The position numbers and the translations under genes were made by a program. The notes below the pieces were generated by a model. The model was not told where the DNA came from. It saw nothing but the letters and a program-made list of their open reading frames with translations, and ran no database searches. Shown piece by piece: positions 42,177-52,684 of a stretch of 64,000 nucleotides of DNA. Position 1 is the stretch's first letter, and each line of letters starts with the position of its first letter. Source of the stretch: Bedellia somnulentella (Eukaryota > Arthropoda > Insecta > Lepidoptera > Bedelliidae); contig OY755186.1 in the NCBI GenBank assembly GCA_963576735.1, forward strand, positions 16,355,970-16,419,969, in the 5' to 3' direction.

Positions 42177-42493
42177 TTTTTTAAGTGGTTCTTGAGCGTT
42201 GCGATTGGAGACCCATCACCAACGAAACTTTATTTCTACCATATTGTACCCCATCAACTTCTAAATGTGGCTGTGGAGTTTCTAGTTTTAAAGCTCTGGC
42301 TACCTCTTTTTGGGATTCATGGCCGTAAGTATATGGTAGAAAAGGGGAATGATAAAGTGGTATGGATCGATGAAAATAAAGGCCTGCAAATCGTTATAGT
42401 CACTATATATGTATAAATAGGAAATACATATAACTGTACTAAGCCATTGTATGAGTAGAAGAAAACGGCTAAAAATCTTATTAATAAAGGTAT

Positions 42494-42744
42494 ATATATA
42501 CATACATACACATACTCACGGCTATAAATCCCTAGAAGGGGTAGCCAGAGCTAAGGAATTAAAAATTCCTTAGCCACTTTTGGAAGTTGCGTGGGGAAAA
42601 GATGGTAAAATAAAGGTTGTTGGTGATGGGTCTCCAACCGCATCGCCCAAAAAACCCTTAATAGCCCCAATACCGTTAGTCGCCTCATACGTACACCCAT
42701 CGGTAGAAACGGGGTAGTGCTATTCTAAACCGACACTACACAGC
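42494..42744 (-). repeat. SINE-C, subfamily 2, full length
   Basis: (CATA)n, ACTCACGGCTATAAATCCCT to AACCGACACTACACAGC. Confidence 0.92.
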
Positions 42745-42788
42745 AAATCATATTATTATTTATTTATATTAAATTATTTATTATTTAT

Positions 42789-43046
42789 GCCGTGTAGTGC
42801 CGGCTTAGAATGTCCCTACCCCTTTCTACCCACGGGTGTCGTAAGGGGCGACTAAGGGTATTGGGGCTTTTTATTGGATTTTTGGGCGATGCGGTTGGAT
42901 ACCCATCACCAAAAACCTTTATTTTTACCATCTTTTCCCCACTCAACTTCCAAAAGTGGCTGAGGAGTTTCTAATTCCTTAGCTATGGCTACCCCTTCTA
43001 GGGATTTACAGCCGTGAGCATATGTATGTATGTATGTATGTATTTA
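42789..43046 (+). repeat. SINE-C, subfamily 1, full length
   Basis: GCCGTGTAGTGCCGGCTTAG to GAGCATATG(TATG)n. TATTTATTAT lies next to both ends and may be the target duplication. Confidence 0.92.
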
Positions 43047-43143
43047 TTATTCTTATCAATTTTCCCTTATCTCTAGAGTTTCGTCGCCATTCATAAATCT
43101 TGTGATACAATTCTTCATTCATGAATATATTTTTCCTGATCAG

Positions 43144-43281
43144 GATACGTCGCCAACAATGCCACAGAAACGCGCCAGGGTCCTGAGACTAGAGGAGGAC
43201 TACATTGAGGTCATGTGGCGAAGAGGTCAAAGCCGATCACCTCAGAATTGTTGACCTTAGAACGAGCAGGAGAAAGATTCA
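43144..43281 (+). other. candidate 5' UTR exon upstream of Shaw
   Basis: An acceptor (TTTTTCCTGATCAG, ending 43143) precedes 138 bases of GC-richer unique sequence, followed by a consensus donor GTAAGT (43282-43287). All three frames contain a stop, so it cannot be an internal coding exon. It holds a 31-codon upstream ORF (43159-43254) starting MPQKRARVLRLEEDYIEVMW. Spliced to 44639 it would place CC before the Shaw ATG. Same strand, 1.4 kb upstream. Confidence 0.45.
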
Positions 43282-43312
43282 GTAAGTTTTTAATGTCCTC
43301 TTTTTATTACTA

Positions 43313-43462
43313 ATAAATAAAGGAAAGAAAAATTTCGACCCGCGACCTCGGGTATACGCCCCCATCGCTTGCCAATTGAGCTACCGTGTCAGTGGCTGCC
43401 AGCGCGAGTATTATTAATAATCCCCACATGAGGTTTTCATGAACAAAAAGATTTAAATTGTC
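43313..43462 (-). repeat. repeat D, copy 5
   Basis: TAATAAATAAAGGAAAGAAA, partly deleted tRNA-like core, then TAATAATCCCCACATGAGG. Confidence 0.78.
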
Positions 43463-43552
43463 CTCATTTTATTTTTAAGGTTAATTGGAAATTTACGTAA
43501 ACTAGATACGGCATCATTACTGTAAGTAACAAATATCGATATCTTGTTTTTG

Positions 43553-43803
43553 CTGTGTAGTGTCGGCTTAGAATAGCACTACCCCATTTCTTCCGGTGGG
43601 TGTACGTAAGAGGCGACTAACGGTATTGGGGCTATTAAGGGATCTTTGGGCGATGCGGTTGGAGACCCATCACCAACAACCTTTATTTTTCCCATCTTTT
43701 CCCCACTCTACTTTCCAAAAGTGGCCGAGGAACTTCTAGTTCCTCAGCTCTGGCTACCCCTTGTAGGGATTTACAGCCGTGAGTATATGTATGTATATGT
43801 ATG
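43553..43803 (+). repeat. SINE-C, subfamily 2, full length
   Basis: GTGTAGTGTCGGCTTAGAAT, TTCTTCCGGTGGGTGTACG, CCCCTTGTAGGGATTTACAG. Confidence 0.92.
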
Positions 43804-43828
43804 ATGTTTTTTTAATAGTTCTAAAATA

Positions 43829-44052
43829 ACATACATACATATACTCACGTCGTTAGTTCCCATTTGGGTGGCAGAGACCAACGATTTCCACTATGTACGA
43901 TCCTGGAAAACCTCTCAAGTTTTATCTACATTCATAAATCTTTTCATGCATGCTCTTTTATTGTTCCAATTTCGGACGCCTGCTTTTTAAGCAAATACTC
44001 TATTGGATCTAAATGTGTGCTCCGTGGTTGTCCTCTGCTGATACAATCTGCC
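43829..44052 (-). repeat. LINE-H 3' fragment
   Basis: Tail (CATA)n, TATACTCACGTCGTTAGTTC, CCCATTTGGGT, TTCATAAATCTTTTCATGCA; order as in LINE-H copy 1. Confidence 0.82.
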
Positions 44053-44067
44053 ACAGAATAACTAGTT

Positions 44068-44316
44068 GCCGTGTAGTGTCGACTTAGAATAACACTACCC
44101 CAATTCTACCCATGGGTGATCGTAAGAGGCGACTAAGGGTATAGGGGTTTTTTAAGGGATTTTTGGGCGATGTGGTTGGAGACCCGTCACCAAAAACATT
44201 TATTATTACCATCTTATCCCCAATCAACTTCCAAAGGTGACTGAGGAATTTCTGATTCCGAAGCTCTGGCTACCCCGTTAAGGGATTTATAGCCGTGAGT
44301 ATATGTATGTATGTAT
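44068..44316 (+). repeat. SINE-C, subfamily 3, full length
   Basis: GGTGATCGTAAGAGGCGACT, GAGACCCGTCACC, CCCCGTTAAGGGATTTATAG. Confidence 0.92.
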
Positions 44317-44638
44317 AAATAGAATAACTCTGTTCATTAATCCTTCATTACAATTTTATTGAGCAAAAATAACACTATCCGTGCAAAGTTATACATAAAA
44401 ACTAACATACATACAAAATGAATACGTATCTATACATTAAAAAAGTCTCTGTAGCTAAATTACAACTTCAGAATTAATTATAGCTTTGCCACTTTCAGGC
44501 TTCTTGTACCATTTTAATCTAAGTCAACAAGACAAAATCTATCAATCTCCTAGAAGCAAACAAAGTTTCAATCAAAAACGACAAAATCTAAAAAGGTCTC
44601 CTAAAACTAACAAATTCTAAACAACAATATCTTTCCAG

Positions 44639-44849
44639 CCATGAATCTACTGAACATGGACGCAGAAAACCGCGTGGTCCTGAACGTGGGTGGTATAAGG
44701 CATGAGACATACAAAGCCACGCTGAAGAAGATCCCGGCGACGCGGCTGTCCCGGCTCACGGAGGCGCTCGCCAACTACGACCCGGTGCTCAACGAGTACT
44801 TCTTTGACAGACATCCCGGGGTCTTCGCGCAGGTGCTCAACTATTATAG
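44639..44849 (+). CDS. Shaw: Shaw potassium channel, start exon (partial CDS)
   Basis: An acceptor (ATATCTTTCCAG, ending 44638) is followed by CC and ATG at 44641. The exon encodes about 69 residues from [20 protein letters not shown] through [15 protein letters not shown] to [17 protein letters not shown]. This is the N-terminus and first half of the T1 (BTB-like) tetramerisation domain of Kv3-type Shaw channels, which are voltage-gated potassium channels of neuronal membranes. The last arginine codon is split: the exon ends AG at 44849 before the donor GTAAGG. A TAA just inside the intron ends the unspliced frame. Codons are far more GC-rich than the flanks. The rest of T1 and the membrane segments are not in the window. 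Confidence 0.95.
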
Positions 44850-45069
44850 GTAAGGTTTTAGTTCTTTGATTAAAAAGATTGGCAAGAACATGAAGCCAAC
44901 ATAACTCAATACAAACGTAGCTGATTTCCTTACTTGCTTATGAACGTTGATAAAGGGATTCCATAATTAAATGTTGCTTGAAAAATCTCGTGCTATATTA
45001 TTCAAAATTTTGTACAATTTTGGAAAACTTCAGACGCTTTGTCAAAATCATTTGAAAATTTTATAATTT

Positions 45070-45319
45070 GCCGTGTAGTGCCGGCTTAGAATGTCGCTAC
45101 CCCTTTCTACTTACAGGTGTCGTAAGAGGCGACTAAGGTTATTGGGGTTTCTATTGGATTACGGGCGATGCGGTTGGAGACCCATCACCAAAAACCTTTA
45201 TTTTACCGCCTCTTCCCCACTCAACTTCCAAAAGTGGCTGAGGAATTTTTAATTTCTTAGCTCTGACTACCCCTTCTAGGTATTTATAGCCGTGAGTATA
45301 TGTATGTTTGTATGTATTT
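45070..45319 (+). repeat. SINE-C, subfamily 1, in the Shaw intron
   Basis: GCCGTGTAGTGCCGGCTTAG to GTATGTTTGTATG, one short internal deletion. Confidence 0.9.
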
Positions 45320-45404
45320 GACAATTATACACACTCGCACTCCTTACATTAATCTGGGTAATGCATCATTTTCTCCAGCCCACTATTTACATAGTTAGAA
45401 AGGG

Positions 45405-45635
45405 TTGCTACCTCGACAGCTCAATCGAGAAAAGCACAGCTTGCGATCTAGAGAGGTTTTAGTTTAAATCTTGAATTGGACCAATACCAATGTGTGGTAT
45501 AGTAAATTCACATGTGATGATTATTTATGAAGTTTGTCTACGCTGAGGGAATACATCTTGAGAATGAGGGAATACGTCTTGAGAAAAACACAAGGATGAG
45601 GTTACTTGGTCACTTCGCATAAGAATAACAAGAAA
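45405..45635 (+). repeat. SINE-A, very old copy
   Basis: TTAAATCTTGAATTGGACCA, AATGTGTGGTATAGTAAATT and CGCTGAGGGAATACATCTTG follow the SINE-A order with heavy divergence; GAGGGAATAC(A/G)TCTTGAGAA is tandemly repeated twice. Confidence 0.5.
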
Positions 45636-46535
45636 AATAGAGAATCCATGGGGGATTGGAATTTTTAAGCCAACACTTCACAGCTATCTACTACTATCTA
45701 CAAATCCACAATTTAAATTACGTAATGAAGGGAAACTACCCGTACCATATTAAGAAAAGAAAAAAAAAGAAAAGAGAGATTTTAATTTGTTGCTGACTAA
45801 AAAAAAATACACAAAACATATACAGAAATTACAAAAAAAGTACAAAATTGATTTTAAAAAAAGTAAAATAGATAAAATAAAACAAACAAATAAAACAAAA
45901 ATTGGTTTTGTTTTCATGTCATGGCTTACGTCAGCAACAAAAGAGCACCTGACTCAGCATTTTGTTGTGAGTTATATTATAACCCACAACACTGATTTTC
46001 AGTCAGTACTCTTTGTAACAAGTGTGATATCACGGACACTTCACACTATACTGATCAGTCTATGCAAACTATACAGATATTAGCCGGCGAATCAACCAAA
46101 TACAATATGGCATAGACTCACGACATTCTCTCATTATATGGTAATTGAGTCCGATCCTATAAACAGATACAGACACATAATTACCTTATGTTCCCATTAT
46201 ACGATTGATAGACATTATTATGGTACTTGGCGATCTTGGTCTTCGTAAATACGAATCAACTGTTTGTTCTATAGAATTATCTTACATTTTTTTTAAAGGA
46301 TATGTAATCGTGATTACGCAGTGAAGAACACCGCTTTTAGTTGATGTGAAATTCCCTAGAAACTATTATTATGGTAAAAAAACGTTTGCCAGGTCTACAA
46401 GACACTATAAATAGCCACATTGTGGATTCTAGGCAAACCTCTCGGGTTTACTAACATTCATAGTTTTGACCATACATGATCTTTTATTTTCTGCACTTTG
46501 ATCGTCTTAATTCGTTTTTTTCGCCAAAGTATGTA
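45636..46535. other. no gene seen
   Basis: Shaw intron sequence. A very A-rich stretch (45760-45905) and otherwise unique. No second Shaw exon is visible here. Confidence 0.5.
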
Positions 46536-46651
46536 CAGTAGAACCCGTTTAATACGATTTCTCGCATAATACGCCGCTTTACGCCAGTCCCTGCAACTTG
46601 AAACATATTTTCTTACATTTCATACGATTATTATCATTCTTTCATTCCTTT

Positions 46652-46893
46652 GCTGTGTAGTGTCGGCATAGAATAACACTACCCCATTTCTTCCGGTGGG
46701 TGTACGTAAGAGGCGACTAACGGATTTGGAGCTTTGAAGGGATTTTTGGGCGATGTGGTTGGACACCCATCACCGAAAACCTTTATTTTACCATCTTTTC
46801 CCCACTAAAATTTCCAAACGTTTCCAATTCCTTAGCTCTGGCTACCCCTTCTAGGGATTTATAGCCGTGAGCATATGTATGTATGTATGTTTG
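46652..46893 (+). repeat. SINE-C, subfamily 2, in the Tigger element
   Basis: GCTGTGTAGTGTCGGCATAG to GAGCATATG(TATG)n. TTCATACGATTAT occurs at 46619-46631 and 46894-46906, but the left copy is 20 bases away from the SINE start. Confidence 0.9.
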
Positions 46894-46959
46894 TTCATAC
46901 GATTATCGTCTTCCCGTTTAATACGCTTGCCCGATCGTCATTTCCTGACGTGTCGCGCG

Positions 46960-47237
46960 TACGCGTTGATTGTTTTGTAATAGTGCATCATTTACGTTAC
47001 TACAATAAAGCAAAAGGCAGCGTCACTTCGAAAAAATATGAAATATTGAAAGTTTTCGATAAAAAGTCACAAACAACGAATCAAACTCAGTTAGCTGCTG
47101 AGCTTTACTTACCTGTTTCTACGTTACCTACCATTTTAAAGAATAGAGAAGAAATTAAAGAAAAAGACAGATTAGGAGGTGAGCAGAGTGAAAAAAAAAT
47201 TGTAGTAAAGTTGGAGAAAACTAAAGTGGCCCCGTAA
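46960..47237 (+). pseudogene. Tigger-type transposase, N-terminal helix-turn-helix only
   Basis: The frame reads KYEILKVFDKKSQTTNQTQL then AAELYLPVSTLPTILKNREE, the psq/CENP-B-type helix-turn-helix of pogo/Tigger transposases. After about 35 more codons the frame stops at 47235, and the second DNA-binding domain and DDE nuclease are missing. Start is unclear because the upstream part is overwritten by a SINE-C. It could at most bind transposon ends. Confidence 0.85.
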
Positions 47238-47456
47238 CATGCGCGAAGATCGCATTATAAGTTAGGTTTAGACGCTATGTTGCTTCTTTGGATGGAAGTG
47301 AAGACGCACTGCAAAAGTTTAATTAACTTGATTGAATTCTTTAATTGCTAACGCATCAAGATCTTTCTGTCAAACCGAAATAAATTATTATTTTAAATAA
47401 TATATTGAATGTACATAATTTCAAATATTATGAACAAAATACGTAATATGTAGTAC

Positions 47457-47704
47457 ATACATACATACACATACTCACGGCTATAAATCCATAGAAGGGG
47501 TAGCCAGAGCTAACAAATTAGAAATTCCTCAGCCACTTTTGGAAGTTGCGTGGGGAAAAGATGGTAAAATAAAGGTTGTTGGTGATGGGTCTCCAACCGC
47601 ATCGCCCAAAAATCCCTTGAAAAGCCCCAATACCGTTAGTCGCCTCTTACGTACACCCACCAGAAGAAAAGGGTTAGTGCTATTCTAACCCAACACTAAA
47701 CAGC
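47457..47704 (-). repeat. SINE-C, subfamily 2, with 12-bp target duplication
   Basis: AATATGTAGTAC flanks both ends (47445-47456 and 47705-47716) without mismatch. This fixes the element's borders: 5' end GCTG-, 3' end (TATG)n. Confidence 0.95.
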
Positions 47705-48561
47705 AATATGTAGTACGTTCGTTTTATTTTCCCTATCCCGCATAATACGCTTTCTCGCTTAAGACGCGTTTTTGGTCGGGTCTGAGAAATCGTGTTAAAG
47801 CGGGTTATACTGTATTTCGTAATTTTATTTTACTGTGCAATTACATACTTAAGCGCGTGCGTTAAGCTGGTGTACCATGAAGCTGTATCGAGCTGGTTAC
47901 TATGTCAAAAAACTCTGCCTAAATAGTGCCTAATTAGTGTAAAACTAAAAAAAATAGTGCCTCTTTAGTTTAGGAAATAAACACCATTGTCACTGTGTAC
48001 GCTGGCGTAACGTCAAGCTAGCGTACACATCGCCGTACTCGAAAACGGCTAATTGTAAAGCAACAGAGTTTACACGAAAAAACTCTTCCTAAATACTTCT
48101 CCCGTTATACATAATTTCATAACGATTGATCTTGTAGGAACAGAGATATTGAACAAGACTTTTCAATGACATACCGTCCCGGCGTTATGCCAGCGTACAC
48201 AAATAGTGCTTATAGAAAGGGACCTTTTCTTTTAATAAACTCTATATGTATAAATAGTGCGTGAAATTCTGCCCCTCTTAGTGTAAAAACATTATGCAAA
48301 TACGCAGTGGAAAGATTTAAAAAATCTATGTTAAGTTTTAGGAACAAATGAATAGATGTACAGACGCGATCAAAATGTATAACTAATGAAATTATGAAGG
48401 TAATTATAGCCGAAATATAGCGTTATTTTCTAATAGAAGTTACTTGTTAAGCATGATGTGTTTTGACATAAATAAATTAAATAAGTATCTTTACCTACAA
48501 CAAAGCATAATTTTAAATGCTAATGTGAAATGGACTATTATACTTTTTCTCTCGTTGGCAG

Positions 48562-48625
48562 CAGGCAGTGGGGTGGTGGTGATCAACAAGCGCAGGCGCC
48601 GGGTAGTGATGTACCAACTCGGAAA
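48562..48625 (+). other. GC-rich exon-like island inside the long-TIR element
   Basis: A tract TTTTTCTCTCGTTGGCAG precedes about 60 GC-rich bases reading SGVVVINKRRRRVVMYQL in one frame. No clean donor follows. It may be a captured exon piece. Confidence 0.3.
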
Positions 48626-48814
48626 AAGCCAAACTCGAGTTAACCCGAATTAAGTTATTCGAGTTAACTGGATGGGCAAGTGAATGCATCTCCTTGGCTG
48701 AAATTCTTTAAAATTTGAACAGGCAAATCATATGTTTATCTGTTGCAATTCTGTAAAATTAGAGGAAATTTGACAAAGCATAATATAGCTTCTACTTTTG
48801 AAATTTATTCAATT

Positions 48815-48982
48815 GAAGAAGTTGATAGGGGACAAGATGGTAGAAATTAAGTATCGTTGGTCATGGATCTCCTACTGCATTGCCCAAAAATCATTTAAAA
48901 AGCCCCATAACCTTAGTCGCCTATATCGACATCCGTGGGTAGAAAGGGGTAGTGAGTGACAATCTAAGCCAACACTGTACGG
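48815..48982 (-). repeat. SINE-C, subfamily 4, tail missing
   Basis: GATAGGGGACAAGATGGTAG to CCAACACTGTACGGC; lies between the arms of the long-TIR element. Confidence 0.8.
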
Positions 48983-50114
48983 CACCAGTATTAAGTATAA
49001 TATATATATATAATTATTTAATGAGTGATACCATACACTATTTGCACCTAACACGTACTGTCGTACACTCACTGACGTAGATTCGAATATATCGCAATAT
49101 GAGCTCCATGTCGGTTCCATTCGGTGTTCGAATTCCAGTTACAGACATTTCAACTCGAGTGGATACGAATTGCGCCCAGTTGCAGTTGACATTAGACCTA
49201 TGTCGATCGATCATTTTAGACGACCATTTTTTTTTGATCATTTTTATCTTGGTACTTGTTTATAATAAAATAGTACTAAAAAAATGTACTGTGTACTGTA
49301 ATAATTAATACCTAGTTCTTTATAGCAAATTTAATATAAGTTTTATGATAAACCTATTTCTTTTTATTTTTCCATTTTTTTACTATTTCATTTGCACTTC
49401 GAGCTGTATTTATAGGTAAATAAAGTTAATATTCTCCTAGATCGGTGTTTGACCCACGTTTCAGTTTCAATTATAATTTTTAGAAAAAAAATACAAAGCA
49501 CTTTTCATCATACCTGTACCTGTACTATGAACAGAAATTAACACAGAATTTTTAATTAATCCACTGCGTATTTGCATAATGTTTTTACACTAAGAGGGGC
49601 AGAATTTCACGCACTATTTATACATATAGAGTTTATTAAAAGAAAAGGTCCCTTTCTATAAGCACTATTTGTGTACGCTGGCATAACGCCGGGACGGTAT
49701 GTCATTGAAAAGTCTGGTTCAATATCTCTGTTCCTACAAGATCAATCGTTATGAAATTTTGCATAACGGGAGAAGTATTTAGGCAGAGGTTTTTCGTGTA
49801 AACTCTGTTGCTTTACAATTAGCCGTTTTCGAGTACGGCGATGTGTACGCTAGCTTGACGTTACGCCAGCGTACACAGTGACAATGGTGTTTATTTCCTA
49901 AACTAAAGAGGCACTATTTTTTTTAGTTTTACTCTAATTAGGCACTATTAGGAGTTTTTTGACATAGTAACCAGCTCGATACAGCTTCATGGTACGCCAG
50001 CTTAACGCACGCACTTAAGCCTACCCCTAATTCCTTTTACCCACATTGGCTTTATATTTGTCTTATTAAATATGTCGCATTTTATTTTCACAGTATGATT
50101 ATTGATATTTTATG

Positions 50115-50341
50115 CCGTGTAGTGCCGGCTTAGAATGTCGCTACCCCGACGAGGCGACTAAGGGTATTGGGGCTTTTTATTGGATTTTTGGGCGATGCGG
50201 TTGGAGACGCATCACCAAAAACCTTTATTTTTACCATCTTTTCCCCACACAACTTCCAAAAGTGGCTGAGGAATGTTTGATTCCTTAGCTCTGGCTACGC
50301 CTTCTTGGAATTTATAGCCGTGAGTATATATATGTATGTAT
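50115..50341 (+). repeat. SINE-C, subfamily 1, small deletion
   Basis: GCCGTGTAGTGCCGGCTTAG; about 25 bases between CTACCCC and GAGGCGACTAAG are lost. 50342-50594 shows no gene. Confidence 0.9.
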
Positions 50342-50594
50342 GATATTTTAGACTACTAATTTCTAAAACCGCACTCCTACTTTACAAGTTACTTCATACG
50401 AGGAGTCGTAGGACAACAGACATTGAGAATACGATGATAAAGTTTGAAATACGAAACAGCAAAGTTTTGTTCACTGAATGTAGTCGCTGGAAACTTTGTG
50501 CTTGTTCAAAAAGCTACTTCTTGTAACGTTGTAACTGTTTTGGCATCTCAGTCAGAGATATTGTGGCTGTTTAAAGTTTCTTTTAATAGATAGT

Positions 50595-50850
50595 TGCTGT
50601 GTAGTGCCGGCTTAGAATAGCACTACCCCATTTCTTCCAGTAGGTGTACGTAAGAGGCGACTAACGGTATTGGGGCTTTTAAGGGATTTTTGGGCGATGC
50701 GGTTGGAGACCCATCACCAAAAACCTTTATTTCACCATCCTTTCCCCACGCAACTTCAAAAAGTGGCTGAGGAATTTCTAATTCCTTAGCTCTGGCTACC
50801 CCTTCATGGGATTTATAGCCATGAGTACATGTATGTATGTATGTATGTAT
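50595..50850 (+). repeat. SINE-C, subfamily 1/2 mosaic, full length
   Basis: Starts GCTGTGTAGTGCCGGCTTAG (mixed) then follows subfamily 2; hairpin CCCCTTCATGGGA. Confidence 0.9.
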
Positions 50851-50987
50851 TTTTTATGATTTTCATGCAACACTCAAAGGCTAGACATGAACAATAGATT
50901 GTATCTGACTTTAATCGATTAGGGCAATCGTATAACCAATAATTTGGTATGAAAACTAGGAAGCTTTAACTTCTTATAGAACACAAA

Positions 50988-51138
50988 GTGTCGGTTCAGA
51001 ATAATATGAACACTTAACACTGGTGTCGTAAAAGGTGATTTAGTGTATTAGGCTTTTTTAAGTGTTATTTGTGCGTTCTTGCTAGAGGTATCACCAACTA
51101 TTCTTTATATCATTTTTCCCACTCAACTTCCAAAACTT
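50988..51138 (+). repeat. SINE-C, decayed, tail missing
   Basis: AGTGTCGGTTCAGAATAATA to CCCACTCAACTTCCAAAAC. Confidence 0.7.
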
Positions 51139-51158
51139 GGGGTAGTGTTATTCTTAGC

Positions 51159-51388
51159 CGTGTAGTGCCGGCTTAGAATATCTCTACCCTTCTTCCCACA
51201 GGTATTATAAGAGGCGACTTAGGGTATGGGACTTTTTTAATTGATTTTCGGGCGTTGCCGACCCATCGCCAACGAAGCTTTTTTTTACCATCTTGTCCCC
51301 TATCAACTTCCAAATGCGGCTGAGGAGTTTCTAGCTCTGAAGCACTGGCTACCCGTTTTTGTGATTTATGGCCGTGAGTATATGTATG
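51159..51388 (+). repeat. SINE-C, subfamily 4
   Basis: GCCGTGTAGTGCCGGCTTAG, CTTGTCCCCTATCAACTTCC, GGCCGTGAGTATATGTATG. Confidence 0.88.
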
Positions 51389-51634
51389 TTTTTTAATGTT
51401 GTTATCTATAAATTTTATGAGAAAACTGTCATTCATTGCTGTATCGCCCGTATCGCTATCTTTCAACCCCATTCCGTTAGAAATCATCAGACATTCGAAA
51501 CAAAGCCTCATTCGTACTGAGTAGGCTTTCACGGACGCTTTGTGCTTGTAGTCATTTCGTAGTAATTATTGCAAACTAGCGCTGGTTCGGTCGTTAATTG
51601 GGGTGGTTGGTGCTTTATTGATGCCTATTCAAAT

Positions 51635-52025
51635 TTACATACATACATATACTTTCGCCATTAGCTCTCGTTACTGTGAAGTGTCGGCTTAGAATAGCAG
51701 TACCCAATTTCTACCCGTGGGTGTTCGTAAGAAGTGGCTAAGGGTATGAGAGCTTTTTAAGTGATTATTGGGCGATTCGGTTGGAGAACCATCACCAAAA
51801 ACCTTTATATTAAAATCTTTTATCCACTCAACTTCCAAAGGTGGCTGAGGAATTTCTTATTGCGAAGCTCAAACTACTCCTTCTAGGGATTTATAGCCGT
51901 AAGTATATGTATGCATATATGGGGTAGGATGAGTCTATCTATCGCTACTTTATATAGCCTTATGAAACTTCTTGATCTCCATTAACATTCATTAATATTT
52001 TGATACATACCCTTTTTTACTTAAA
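51635..52025 (-). repeat. LINE-H 3' fragment, split by a SINE-C
   Basis: 51635-51671 (tail and CGCCATTAGCTCTCGTT) and 51919-52025 (GGGGTAGGATGAGTCTATCT onward) are one LINE-H 3' end. Confidence 0.72.
51672..51917 (+). repeat. SINE-C inserted in a LINE-H 3' end
   Basis: CTGTGAAGTGTCGGCTTAGA to GTAAGTATATGTATG. 52026-52329 shows no gene. Confidence 0.85.
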
Positions 52026-52329
52026 GATATACAATTCAGTGATAATACTTCTATTTTGAAAAGAATTGAAATTTTCATTCCACTTTATTTTATAAAAACA
52101 AATAATTCCCTTTTCAAAAAATCCGTATTTTGTTCGTGTTAATCGGGTTGCAACTTAAAATAGTTTAAAAGCCTTCAGGGGATATCCGTTTTACCGAACG
52201 ACCCGACTCCCTCCGACACCAAACTAACCCCTGGGCTAAGGGTATTTGAAAGGGTGTCAAAACAAAAGCTCTGTCTAGGACAATTAACTATGTAACACCG
52301 ACATGGTTCTCTCGTCCTATTGATATGTA

Positions 52330-52545
52330 CAGCACATCTATGGCCGAGTTGTACTTAGTCATGTGACAGTGTATTCGTACATAACGGCGATAGGCCTGCC
52401 CCCTATCACGTGAGTACACTGTCCATGCAAAACGTGGGTACTCTGAACACCGGGTGACAAAGTCACGTGATGTTCAGAAGTATTAGTACCTCTGCCAACC
52501 CCTTCGGGGATATTCGGCGTGAACGTTTTTGTTTACGTTTATGTT
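52330..52545 (+). repeat. SINE-A, head missing
   Basis: TGGCCGAGTTGTACTTAGTC to CCCCTTCGGGGATATTCGGC and GTGAACGTTTTTG. Confidence 0.88.
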
Positions 52546-52684
52546 ATCTATGTAGCCTGAACAAAAACAGTAGCAAAAAGTGCTCGTAAACAAAACTGAT
52601 GAATAAATATGTCATATTAGCTGAATATGATTGATAGTAATAATAATATAGTAGCTGAGTTATTAACTGACTTATTATATCTTG

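Larger units (their letters stand above)
40955..42340 (+). repeat. SINE-C, subfamily 4, split by a TIR element
   Basis: 40955-41041 is the head (to GGGGTTTTTTAAG) and 42177-42340 the rest (from TTTTTTAAGTGGTTCTTGAG), with the 9-bp duplication at the joint. Confidence 0.9.
46536..47812 (+). mobile_element. Tigger/pogo-like DNA transposon, internally deleted
   Basis: Ends CAGTAGAACCCGTTTAATAC and, reversed, CAGTATAACCCGCTTTAACA match over ~28 bases and are bounded by TA (46534-46535, 47813-47814). Only the DNA-binding N-terminus of a transposase is left. Two SINE-C copies have inserted into it. Confidence 0.9.
47849..50032. mobile_element. 2.2-kb DNA element with ~460-bp inverted ends, probable TTAA target
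   Basis: Left arm 47849-48312 and right arm 49566-50032 (reversed) match closely: GTGCGTTAAGCTGG, GAAGCTGTATCGAGCTGG, TAGCGTACACATCGCCGTAC, GTCCCGGCGTTATGCCAGCG. Both outer ends read CTTAAG, so a TTAA duplication is possible. The arms contain GTGTACGCTGG..CTAGCGTACAC palindromes. The interior holds a SINE-C fragment and no transposase. Confidence 0.82.

Noticed and set aside
46619..46906. TTCATACGATTAT as target duplication of the SINE-C at 46652
   Set aside because: The left copy is 20 bases away from the SINE start, so it is not an adjacent duplication; kept only as a remark.
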